The notes beneath the pieces were generated by a model, which searched no databases, was not told the DNA's origin, and saw only the letters and a program-made list of their open reading frames with translations. A DNA stretch of 64,000 nucleotides from Lineus longissimus. Lineage: Eukaryota; Nemertea; Pilidiophora; Heteronemertea; Lineidae. The DNA lies in contig NC_088313.1 in the NCBI RefSeq assembly GCF_910592395.1, positions 1,678,501-1,742,500 on the forward strand, in the 5' to 3' direction. How positions within the stretch are numbered: the first letter of the stretch is position 1; every line of letters begins with the position of its first letter. The translations under genes were made by a program, and so were the position numbers. This document shows positions 13,961-25,558 of this stretch, piece after piece.

Positions 13961-14409
13961 AAGCCCGCAGCACACTAGCCGCCAACTTTGGCGACAAGAA
14001 GCGTTCAGCTGACGCCTCTCGACGCCGAAGTTGGCGGCCAGTGGATCCCGGTCAGAGCACACCTGCCCAGAATCGGCGTCCAGTAGCGTCTTTTCCGCCA
14101 CTTTAGGCTGCCATTTTGAAATCATGTGACATCAAGACGCATACTGATTGGCCATAGCCTCGCCGCCGACGCCAATTCAGGCGGCAATCCGCAGCACACC
14201 TGGCTTCTTCTTGCGTTCAAACGCGGCGACACGCGTCAAAAATCAAACATGTTATATTATATATTTGGCGTTTAGTTGCGGCATGTGGCGGCAAGTCGCG
14301 TTCGCCGACGCCGTGCGTAGCAGACTAGGGATTTTTCAGGCGTTCAGGACTCTTGTGGCAAAAAACGCCTGTGAACGCCGAAGTTGGCGGCTAGTGTGCT
14401 ACGGGCTTT
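13961..14409. mobile_element. Full-length short inverted-repeat DNA transposon (family A)
   Basis: About 449 bp with terminal inverted repeats of roughly 30 bp. The left end starts AAGCCCGCAGCACACTAG and the right end reads CTAGTGTGCTACGGGCTT, with the GCCGCCAACTT / AAGTTGGCGGC block inside. A second internal copy of the AAGTTGGCGGC word lies near 14,030. No transposase is encoded, so it is non-autonomous. I could not identify a target-site duplication. The copy at 1-365 is the same family and orientation. Confidence 0.8.
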
Positions 14410-15060
14410 AGAGCAGGCCTATAGATTATGTTGAGCAACACGACCTTCCACTGTTAAAAAGCAGTGTCAGATTCTACCAAAGATTCTCTCTGATGAAGTT
14501 TGCTGCATATCTTGATCAACATTGCCTTCATATCCAATGCAATTGACTAAGAGAATATCCTGACACTAGAGCCTGAACCCACAAGGGAAACCCAAGTTGT
14601 ATTCATTTACTCTACTTCAAGCCAATCTTAGGCCAGTAATGGAATTCACAAGCCGTTACATTTGATAAAAAGAGTATTGAATGAAATACTAATATGAGCC
14701 TAATTCCCTAATTGGAGCCAATACCGTGGAAATGTCTAGTGGTTTGACAAATTTGCCTTGAGGGAATTCCCTTTGCACGTGAGCAACCCAAGGTCTCTCT
14801 TTGGCAATTTGTTAAATTTGTGACATCTCATGATTGAACCGCCCTGGGGTTCTAAACTGGAGTGATCGACAACTTTGACATCTAGACTAGTTCAATTTTG
14901 AATCTCTAAATTAAGAAATGTAAAACTGGTATTTGTGACTGGTGGAAACCAGTAATCGTTTGGTGAGGTAACTATGCTGGCTCCATTGTCACCATGGATA
15001 GCTATAGCACATCAAGCAATGATAATACATACGGCACAAATGCATTGTCAGTTAAATAAT
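14410..15060. other. No recognised feature
   Basis: AT-rich sequence without a substantial open frame, repeat or splice-flanked segment. Confidence 0.5.
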
Positions 15061-15300
15061 AGGCCGGGTCTATTTGGCAAGCCGCTCGCCGAACAGGCAT
15101 CTTTTTTTGTCCTGTTTGGAGAGCCGCTTGCCAAACAGCACTAAAAAGCCACCCTGTTCGGCCAGCCGGGCTTGCCAAACAGGTAAAAAATCTACCCTGT
15201 TTGGCGAGCTGGAGACTTTACTTTAATATTAATGAGTTCGGCTCTCCATTCAGGACAAGAAAAAGTCGCTGTTTGGTAAGCCGGGCTTGCCAAGTAGTCA
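15061..15300. repeat. Clustered palindromic repeats built on TTTGGCAAGCC
   Basis: The words TTTGGCAAGCCG, GCTTGCCAAACAG and CTGTTTGGCGAGC recur at least seven times in both orientations, giving several nested hairpins (for example GGCTTGCCAAACAGG around 15,168 facing CTGTTTGG near 15,197). No coding frame runs through it. It may be the remains of a palindromic transposable element. Confidence 0.65.
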
Positions 15301-17084
15301 CTTCCTAAATAATATCATCTTCTGTTGCATGGCATACTTCTAATATTCCAAATTTCCTTGTTTTTTCAGGTATGCAAAAGTTTCCGGGTTAAGCCTAATT
15401 CGGGTAAGTCAGAATATTTAACTCTGCACATGCCGACTTATAGGCGGGAATCAAACTTTGGCCGGGAATATCAGTACTATTAAAGTCTCCTCCTTTCACC
15501 GCCGATAACTCCCGCCGCCAGGTCATCTGTCGGACGCACCATCATGAACGGGTGGCCAATCAAATTGCTCGACACAAAGTAATTGAATGACGGCCTGAAT
15601 TGATAGTGCCAACCTCCGGATCAGGTTACCCTTCTTCTATACAACATGCACTGTGGTCTTCAATTATGATGGCTTTCAGTGCGTGTCTCGTGCGACAACC
15701 ACGAGTGAGTGTAATGTTAGTGTTGTCGCGTGGGAAAGGAAGGGAATGCAGGGAGACTACCGATAAAGTAACCGCCCTTCTGACGGCCGATCAGGGGGAG
15801 TTATCGGCGGTGAAGGTTGGATATACGCCCAACGACGGTGGATCGGCAAGCCTCTGCATTGTTATTGCCGCCTTTGTCCTGTATGGGCTTGATCAGTTGC
15901 TTTGATCCCAAAAACATATCAAGGACGTCCATTCGACATTACCATGCTCATAGATTCACACGAAGAATACCGAGCGGCAATCCGTCTGCATGCCGACTTT
16001 GTGGGTCCCTGAACCACCCCATCAGGGAGGTTAATGATTTCTGTTGACATCGTGGATGCCCCCGTGGTATCCGATTTGGCTAATAATGGAATAGATCAAG
16101 CTCATTTACCATCAGTAAATCCTGGACTCTTTCAGCGATGGGAATGGTTCTCCTGAGGGGACCCCCTCTTGAACGAGCAGTAAATGAGTCAATGCATTAC
16201 TTATGAAAGAAATGTACAGCAGAAATGTACACTTGAATTAACTCTTTCAGTTATTCTGTATGAATGTCATCGATTCCTTCTTAAGTTTACCCAATATCTA
16301 CCTCATTCTGGAACGATTTTCCAATTGAAATGTGCGCTTATACGTCCAAGACATTTAGAACTTACACACTGTTTTTTATTAATGCTTCTTCCACAATATT
16401 AGCTGCCGTTCAGGTTTAAGGCTGCCAACATTAAATACAATGGCAGTGACAATGAATGATTCATGAAGTCTGGCTTACTTCAGATATCAAACGCGAACAC
16501 CTTGATTAATCGCACTAATTCCGTAGAGTATTTTACGAAAATCATCGAGAAGTATATTAAACCGCTTTAAGCGGGTTTCGGACAACAACAGAAAATTGAT
16601 CAGCCCCAATGGTGGGAGATGATGCTTAAGTATTCAGCGCACAACGCGTGGACTAAGCCGTGGAAAAGTTGAACGATCGCTTGGGATTGGGATATTATTT
16701 TAGAAATATCCCCGCCTCCGTAATCTGTCATAAAAACTGTGCTGTGTCCGTTAGTTGAAAGCAATGTCCATTGACATTTTGTTGAGGGAAGAAATGGCAT
16801 GCTGAGGTAATGTTCTTTAGTGGTGTGACCTAATCCATGATCCATCGTCATCGTATACGCATAATATTCTCTTGAAATATTGCTGACTTAAATTCTACTT
16901 TTTATAAACAACAAGCATAAAAATTTTGAGCGATCACCAATTATTTCTAAAAGGCTGCTGATATACTCGTACTTTTCAAATTGCATTCAAACCAAAAAAA
17001 TCAAATCTAGCTTGAATAGCAGTGGAAGACGTAGGAGTACTATAGTACGCCTACGTCTCCCACAGGTCCATACGTCTATTAATA
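15301..17084. other. Gene-poor interval
   Basis: A polypyrimidine tract and AG at 15,357-15,369 followed 34 bases later by gtaagtcag (15,404) could bound a very short exon, but this is not enough to call. Short frames at 15,600-16,047 and 16,600-16,851 are unsupported. A hairpin of GACGTAGGAGTAC/GTACGCCTACGTC type lies at 17,028-17,060. Confidence 0.4.
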
Positions 17085-17555
17085 GGCAAAAGTTTCCATG
17101 GATGGATAGCTGATGGGCCCATGGATGGATCTATCATGATTATCGCAAACCACGTTTTACATAGGATCTCATCAACGGATAGTCCACGGCCCATGGTAGA
17201 TCCACTGATGGCCCATGGACTATCCGTTCATGGGAGTTCCATCATAGGACCACTGCTGGTGGGGCCATTAAAAATGACCGTGTGCAGCAAAGTGCAAACC
17301 CATTTGAATTACAGTCTCCAGATTTATGGAACAAAAGAATAGTTCACCATTTTTGGTAAAAGTTTTTTGATGGCCTATCAAAAAAATTATAACATATTCC
17401 ATCCATGGATAGCTGATGGGCCCATGTAGATACGTCCATGGGTTCCATCCATGGATCATTGATGGGGATTTTCTATCAGCTATCCATGGATGGCCCCATA
17501 GATGGAACGTTCATGATTATCTTTAATCAGCTATCCATCCATGGAAACTTTTGCC
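17085..17555. mobile_element. Palindromic MITE-like element rich in CCATGGAT words
   Basis: Perfect 30-bp terminal inverted repeats: 17,085-17,114 starts GGCAAAAGTTTCCATGG and 17,526-17,555 is its exact reverse complement. Inside, ATCCATGGAT, AGCTGATGG and GGGCCCATG recur in both orientations, so much of the element can fold on itself. No target-site duplication is evident and no transposase is encoded. Confidence 0.75.
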
Positions 17556-20500
17556 CAAGGTCTTCTTCCACCTCTTAATCACATGCAGTCAATGGTGCCA
17601 TCCCTTCTGTACCATTCCTCTCATGTACAGAAGTGACGCCAGTATCTTATCATCTTAGGTCTTCTAAAAAGGTCATCCGCCAAAACAGGCTGCAGCTCGA
17701 TACGAGCAGAAGCCGTTCATTAAGTCTCCGGTTGATTGACTACATCCGGTTGTGTTACAGTACATGTCCATCCACCGCCGTTGTGCGTATATCCAAAGAA
17801 GGAGACTTTAGGACTGATATTCACCGCCGATAAGTCGGCATGGTTATAGTACGTTGGTAATGTCTGGCACAATATCCTGGATATCTTTGTCGAATGGCTG
17901 GCAGTGCCCTTAAGGATTGATAGTACGGGTCAAGAGAAGGCAAAGTAGTCATTTCTGGAAGCGTGATTCATTCAAATGAGGCCAATCAGGGTTGATAGTG
18001 TATTCTAAAACACCTTTGCTGCAATGCAGTAGCGTGTATAAAGCCCGCGTCTGGTGCACCGCATCTGATCAAATCTTTGAATGAGAACGTATCCCCGCAT
18101 TAGATTTTTACCGGGCCATTTAAAACTCGTCCCCCTTTTTATAAGCGTTTCACGACAGACTTCCTTTACAGGCGCTTTTACTGATTTCAGTTGGTCAGTG
18201 ATCGGAAGTCAATGATGGAATATGCTCATCTTCATTCATCGTGAAGCTCCCATATGATAATAACCTACCCGGCCTGCACTTGGAATATGTACGGCGGCAT
18301 ACACTTCTTTCGACGGGGGAGGGATAATGAGGTATCTATATGAATGCGCCATAATTTCACTTGTGGTCCTTCACTACAATGGGTAGTCAATTCTGGTCGC
18401 TTGATTTCCCTGAGGCCCGCCTACAGGCCCGGAGGTGATAGAATCAGGCAAATCTCTGATACGCGAAGCCCGCGTTATATCTTGCCTTGATTGACTGAGA
18501 TCGGCTGCATTAGTCAAAGAGATGTCCAATATCATACTGGCGAGCTCTGGTTAAATATAGGCGATATGTCCGAGGGGATAAATGGCACCATAAACATGAC
18601 TGCCATAATATATCGTGGCGGAATCATGCTGAATCTACCTTGTTCACAGGAAACCATTCGAGCGTGTGATTTTAAAGGACTTTAAAGTGCATGAACATGT
18701 TTTTGTTTTCATCTTAGTCCTCTAACGTTAGAAGTCATTTAAAGAGCAAAGGTCGCCCAAGGTCTTCTTCCACTTCTTAATACGTCGGGTAAATGACATA
18801 TGGTGTGATGAATGGACAATTGCTAAAACCTGAGATCTCAACTTAATTGCCATGGATCATCCTGCTTTAACTGATCAAGATTGCCAAGGTGACACTCTAC
18901 GTAGACAGCTTTGTGGACTAGTTCGTATTCGCCGTTTGCGAAGCTATGTCATGGTGTTCGAGGATACTGTTTCACCTTCGTGAGAAACGACAGTTGCTGA
19001 TATTGCCAGTATGGTCGCAATAAAAACTATCATAGACCCTCATACGTCGATCTTATCAATTGACTGCTTATTACATGTCCCAGCACGGCGTCATGTTCGG
19101 AGTGACTGGTACAAAACTTATGTTGCCTGGCGACGTGACGTCGCCAGACCCACCATTTTTACGGCCAATCATGGTTTTCTGCGGTGGCGAGGCGGAAATT
19201 CGCGGTTGTCATGAATATAAAGAAGATATAGCACTTTATCTTTGATGTGATATCTCATTCCTCCGCCCAGAATAATCCATATTGCCATCGACAAAGCCTA
19301 TGTTTCATAGATATATATGAAACTGATACTTACAGCCTCGCAGAAAGAGGTCTAATGTTATCGCCGATGGCGTTTTTTGCTATGAATATCCGTAAATAAA
19401 ACACTGTAACGTTATCCAGGCGGAAGACAATTGCCGAAGTGTATTACATTAAGCCACTTCCTCGGAACATGGTCAATAGAGGGAACAAAACTATCCGACG
19501 CAATTACAGATAAAGAAGAGTTTATAGCCTGAGGACAGACATCTTCAAACTATTCCATCGAAGTTGGCGCGCCACCCCGACCACGAGAAGAAATATGTAC
19601 TCTCAGGTCGATGAAAACTAGCTCCGTATAGGTTATGGCTGATATGTCTAGACTTCGAGTTGTCACAATATTACAGTTGCGTTAATTAAGGTCTTTAATT
19701 AGGCCATATAAAAAAGGGCAATAAACCATTTTTCTCGGATGCTGATTACGAAAGTGGACGATATATCACAACAAACCGTGCCTGATTACTTATTTGTCCT
19801 TTACTTTTATATGTAGGCGTACTCCGTCTAAGGCGTTTTATAGAAGTACATCTGATTGAATCAGCCTCAACGTGTGTCTCCTTCAGATCGTGTCCCGGTC
19901 ACACATGACAATACACTAATCGTTTTATGCACTCCGAGTATTGAAATCTTTGTCAAAGCACTTCAAGAAGGTAATACTATTTCGATTGACAACTCAATTA
20001 GGTTTCAAGTGATTGCTAGAGTTATTGCAGTGTCAGTCTAGCGCTCTTATCTGTTGAATGCAACCGGTGAAATTTAATAGAATTATTGCAGCTCCTTTGC
20101 AGAGGCTTTATCAGTTCGGAGTTATCGCTCATGGCAGTAGACTTTTTATCAGTCAAACCAAGATGCATCACCGTCCTGTGAACCGCCACAGAAAAGGCGT
20201 CTTCGTTTTATAAATCTACTTTGGTTGCCTTTGAAGGGTCTTTGTTATAGGGTTCACCGCAAATATAAATCTCTATCGAAAAGAGCATGTTGTTATAAGC
20301 CAATATCAGCCTCGGGTTGGAATTGTGACTATCGAAACAGCATAATTGTGAAGTGCGTTTTTTTAAACTACAAATGGTTATTTTGATTAAGTTGAAAGCA
20401 GTAGTTTTGATCAGAAGCAGAAGACTGCGCCTCTCAAACAACCAAGCTCGTTTTAGAGGCCATCCCTGGCTGCCCACTGACTGTGACTGCACAGTAGTCG

Positions 20501-22969
20501 GAAGAAACGCAAGCTGTGTCAGCGTCAAAGAATAACGTTATACAACTTCGGCAGCGTTGCCGGATCTAAAGCTAAGGGCTTCCAACGCTCGTCTGAAACT
20601 TCCGGACCTCTGAGAGGATATGTTTGTAGTTATGTCTGAGAAACTACGGACGTTATGATTAAAGGGTTGCCTTTCAACTATGACGCCAACGCGCGAAGAG
20701 GCTGGCTGTGATAAGATACCACTATCTATGGCAAAGGAAGGGGTCAGACAGTCATAACACCAGAATCAAGAACCCAAAGGTTTGGGCAAAGCACGACAGG
20801 AAACGAAGATTCAGTCATCTTTAAGCTTGATTTCTTCCAATTTTGTCCACAAAGTGGTTTATACCACGACTTTATCGTGAACGCAAGCCAGAAAGTGACG
20901 TCAGTCCTTTCACGACAGTTTTCATCATTTTTTTTTCCTACACGACCGCAGTCGTGGGATAAAACCCTGGCATTTTTTCCATCGATCGTGTTTTAGTCCT
21001 TGTAACAAGCAGCTTTCATCGGCTGCAGTCTTATCTTTTTTTGGCCACAGTTCCAGTCGACAAACACCCGTCATCTGTCGGCAGGCTTTCCCTTGACCCA
21101 AGCGAACCAGATTGATGTCTTATTGGCGTGTCTAGCCTGCCTCTCCATTCTCTGAGCACTGTCCTCTGCCATTTGATAACTAATGACATATCATCGGTTT
21201 TCCCTGACGGAAATGATGACCAGACAAGTCATTATTCAGACGATCCTAAATACGCTTTTTTCTTTCGGGATATTTATGTCGGTACAATGTAGGTCTGAGA
21301 CATTGGTCTATCTTGTTCCAGTCCTTGTCTTTTAGCAAGACGTTTGATGGCATGTTTTGAATGAGGCACTATCTTATCCATGGTTTTTCTTCACCACATC
21401 TATGTTGAGTGAAAAAGATTGCTTTTATGTATTTTCAAGCCGTATAACTTCTACCTCGTTGAACCACAAAACGATTTTCCCCAGACACTAATGTACTGAT
21501 GGCCTAACCTTCTATCATCATCAATCCTTCTTAAAACCTCGATGATAAGGATGATTGATCAGCATGTAACTATACAATGCACTTTAGGGCATCCTGACTC
21601 TCAGTGTTTGCGTCACCAGTATCGGAATAGCGATATCAAAACATTGCGGGTCAAGATGGCTTTCGGGTAGCCCAAGAGACCACCGTTCATCATGATACTG
21701 CTTCAAACATTCTTTAATTGTGGCTTTGTGTCATTTTATCTCGCTGCTTTCAAGTTCATGTTTGGCTCAGATAGGGCATCGTGTGTGTGTAAATGCTTCT
21801 AGCCAACAGTCAATTGGCCGCAGGTCCAGAGACCACTCAATTTCTTGGACTCCTGGATCCGAATCGGCAAAATGATGTCAAACGATTCTGAACGGAGTTC
21901 TTCGCAGACACAAAGGAGACGAATTGCTATTGCGGTCATGTGGACGTCCTGCCCTAACTTTGTTGTTCATCATACCTTTATCCTAATATGTTTAGAGCGT
22001 CTACCTCGGTCATTACCACCTAATGTGATGAACGCCTTCTGCTTACAACAACTATTTATTCCTTGTATAGTTGATAACCAGTAATAATATAACGTCGTAT
22101 AAAGCAGTCAGAGTCATTAGCTGTGATGCCTTTTGCTTATGTTAGCATGTCTAATGATGTCGGCAACATTAGCCAGTATGAATCAGTTCAACGTGGGTCT
22201 CTTTATTTCGTCATTAAGCATGAAGGAGGTTCTACAACAATCATTTCAGGCAACTGCGTGTGATATCGGAGAAGGGATCAGCCACTTTGGAATACGCACT
22301 CTTAAAATTAAATACATAAAAATAAATATTTGATAGTTATTTGTTTACTACTCTGGTAGTTGCTATTGCATCGAGGTCAGTTCTGTCGAAATGACTTCAT
22401 TGTTAGAGCAATTATTTTCCAATTCGACGTGTCTCGGAACTCGGCTCTTTATTCATTTCCATCGCTATCTTAGGAGGTATTCTCCTGGCCATCAACCCAT
22501 TATTACGCTTGCGTCCCTGGATATGCTTGATGGCATACAGTGACCACGACCAGGTTACCATAAATTGCCAATACTAATAGCAATTTACTTTCGCCCGTAT
22601 CTAGACCGCCATCCGTAGTCCGACAGTCGCTAGGAGCTAGCGTGAATTGACAACCAGATATATTGAGTTAGGTCCAGCCTCAATGAAAACAGTTATTGAA
22701 TACGTCTTGCCTCCGGTTCCTGAGCCAAATCGAGGGGAACCTGTCTAAGACGTGAATGTGTGCCGATTAGCGATCCAAATTGGCGGCCTTGGTTGATGAG
22801 CCCGAAGAATGAGGTGATTCCGCGGAGATGATTGGAAACTCATGCTCGCTATCTTTATCGGGCCTTTAGCATGTTTAACACATTGGTTGCTGTTGTTGTC
22901 TCCATCGCGAAGTGTCGGCTTGTTTGTTTTGGGGGAATGAAAGACTGTATCAGATTGCAATATTTACCA
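17556..22969. other. Gene-poor interval
   Basis: A 27-bp word starting GCCCAAGGTCTTCTTCCAC sits at 17,553-17,579 and again, with one change, at 18,755-18,781. A fragment of the dispersed repeat of 3,770 lies at 18,105-18,175. A donor-like gtaagt on the minus strand near 19,330 has only a weak acceptor. Otherwise only short unsupported frames are present. Confidence 0.4.
18105..18175 (+). repeat. Diverged dispersed repeat, copy 2
   Basis: Related to 3,770-3,845 by ordered shared words (accgggcc, aaactc, T-run, agcgtttc, acttcct). No other function is visible. Confidence 0.4.
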
Positions 22970-23200
22970 TTTCTTTCTTATGTGAAATAAGTGGAGATAT
23001 CTTTCTTACTCGAATAGCAATATCGTTATAACCTGAAATAATGACGATTTCTTTCCCACTTTACAATAATGACCATCTCTTTTTTACATTTTTTTGAAAT
23101 TATAATAGCATCTGATCTCTTTCTCTATTAAAATAATGACCATCGTTTTCTTCAATGTTGTGGCATCTCTTTCAAACTTGAAATTGACCAAATCTTTCTA
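22970..23200 (+). repeat. Diverged tandem repeat of about 45 bp
   Basis: The phrase AATAATGACCATCTCTTT and degenerate versions of it (aatagcatctgatctcttt, aatatttaccatttcttt) recur about six times with spacing near 45 bp. The monomers are heavily diverged, so this is an old array. No coding role is evident. Confidence 0.6.
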
Positions 23201-25467
23201 AAACGGGATGTGCAAATTTACACGTAGCATCTTTAACATTAGTGAGTCTTGGATACCAGGACGGAGGGGCACCCCAGCATTTTGTTCTGGTCTGAAGCCC
23301 TAGCTTCAAAAGTTTCTCGAACCACTTTCTGAAACGGTAACACTAACAAGGTAGTGAGGTCTCAGTTTTGTCAAAATTTACCCATATTATCGTATATTAG
23401 CTTACCTTAGCTGCTACCTAAGTTCAGGCAATCGAGTGCAATGCTGCTGACGCCACACCTTGGTGTGGGGAGCTTAGCTTCAAAACATCGTTGCCCACCT
23501 GATCCCATCATTGCCCGTATCAATCTTCAGTGTTTCATGACAAGGTTTCCCGAGAATGCTGGCTAATTTCGTCTACATGTAGCTTCCGGAGGGGAGGGTT
23601 GGCGCACTAAACAGTTCTGGTTCAGGTGTTGTCACCAGAGTACGGCGGACTCTGAGCAATTAAGTTCCAGTTCGTCGGAAAAATGTTTACCGTCGCAATT
23701 AGCCTTCGGTGTTTAGGTTTCAACCTTCGAGTTATATATAGTGTGTTGTTGGCTTCTGGTGTCCTTTTGCAGCCATATCCCTTCAAGTCACCTGACTAAG
23801 ATAAAGTCGTTATGCTTTATTATACGGTCATATTCGGACTTGCCAAAGAAAAAAATGGTTCCAAATTAGATGTAAAGAAGAAAGGGCAGAAGACCGAACG
23901 TATTCATGGCAACACGGTCAAAAGAGTAGCAGGGCACATTCATGTCGGTAAAAGAGTGTGATGAAATATGCTCCATAATCAGGAGATGGTTTGGGATCCA
24001 AGAGTTTTTTTTGGTCTTTGGGAAATGGAACCGGGAAATGATCAACAAGGCTAATACATTAGCTCACAGATCTTTTAAAACGCTATAGAAATATGAGCGG
24101 GGAAAAGACTAGCTTTTTCACCGAAGCATTTGTGTCATCTTACCACGGCGCCTTCCGTCGCTTCCTCTCAGTCGGCAGCTTCCTCTCCGAAGAAAAGTTA
24201 CTTCGCCAAATGGAATTGATTGGGGTACGATATTTACTCACCACGTGGTTTTCAGACTTGAGAGTCAAATGGATACTCTAGTGAGAGCTAGAGTAAGATT
24301 GCTCAATGTTCTTCACCTCTTCTTTCAAATGAAGACGCGACGTGGTCTAAAAAGGATGTTTGACGACGAAATCGTTCGGTTTCCACTGGCACTGAATGCG
24401 ATTGTTACGTGTTACGACTGGTGGACGAAATATGTCGTATTCGTTTCGAGCTTCCTAGAATCACGGTTAAGTCGATCATTATCTTGAGTTGGGGATTCAT
24501 CCTTTTTGGTTAAAGAGCCGGGCAAATACTTAGGATGTCATGGATTCGACTCTTATCTCGGTAGGCTCCGTGCGCTGTTTCGGCTCAGTCTCCTTGAGTG
24601 AGACACATAGACCACATTGCTTCGTCCATATGTCACGGCCCATATTTTGACCGTCGCCCAGTAACATCAGACCAACAATGTTCTGATGATTCCGATGAAG
24701 CAATCTTAACCCCCTGGAAAAGTGCCCTTCCTACTTTATGGCGACGCGTTAAAGAATGGTTCTGTGGAGCCCAATGACCTTTGATATCGGAGAAATTAAA
24801 AGCACATTATGGAATCATTTGTCTCCGACCAACTGCAGTGGGAGGTATTTTGCTGTTGTCATCAGAGCCGCGAACGCATAAGAAAAAAATGAAGGTTATC
24901 TTGGTAAGAAACTTAATGCGAAATTCCCAATATCGCGCGGATGCTAAAAAACTGAAGGCCATATCTAATAAATCCTATCATTGCATCTGCTGCAAATTCC
25001 AGATCATGCTCCGTCAATCAGTATTCATAATGAGGTTATTGTTGAATTCGGTCATGCATGTATGAACCAGTTCAGGGCCTTACCATTCAAATCGACCGGG
25101 TATTGATCAAGAGTGATCGATAATCAGAAATCAAATTAGAAATTTTTGATATTCGTTTCTGAGATTCGCGATCTAATTGACGAGGCCATGCGATGTAGTT
25201 CCGCAGGGCTTGATGGGTAGGATTCGTGCACTGAAAGCGATTTGATGCGATTTTGCCGGAATTTTAAAACGGATACGCTCTGTGCATTGTTTGGATGCAG
25301 TGCAGCGCCGTTTCATAACATTACAACTGGGTCAGTCCATGGCGCCGCCTTACCTTTTGCAGCTCACCCGCTTCGCCTCTCTTTCACCTGACGCATCTGG
25401 CTCAAGCTCCAGCAGACGATACTAACTAGGTACATTGTAGCTCAGTTGATGGGCGTTAATTAAACAG
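23201..25467. other. Gene-poor interval
   Basis: The longest open frame (24,781-25,065) encodes a basic, unrecognised product and lacks good boundaries. A minus-strand segment ending in a donor at 25,352 (AAAAG followed by GTAAGG) is open for about 23 codons but has a pyrimidine-poor acceptor. Neither is called. Confidence 0.4.
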
Positions 25468-25558
25468 GTCGAGGGGATCGGAACTGATGAACGGTTTCGT
25501 CAAGTGTGTAGTCAATTATTGACAGACAGCTCATTAGACGATGGCGGTGATAATGAAG
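25468..25558 (+). CDS. Candidate internal exon of an unidentified gene
   Basis: A 91-base segment lies between an acceptor (taattaaacag) and a strong donor (GAAG followed by GTAAGT). It is open in the frame starting VEGIGTDERFRQVCSQLL and enters in phase 0, leaving in phase 1. The translation has a protein-like mix of residues and an acidic end (DDGGDNE). The word GIGTDE resembles the calcium-binding signature of annexin repeats, but the residues after it do not follow the annexin pattern, so I do not call it an annexin. The acceptor lacks a long pyrimidine tract. No partner exon was identified, so this could be chance. Confidence 0.25.

Noticed and set aside
25354-25425. Minus-strand exon-like segment ending AAAAG before GTAAGG
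   Set aside because: The acceptor (cctagttag) lacks a pyrimidine tract and the segment sits next to a plus-strand candidate; evidence is too thin.
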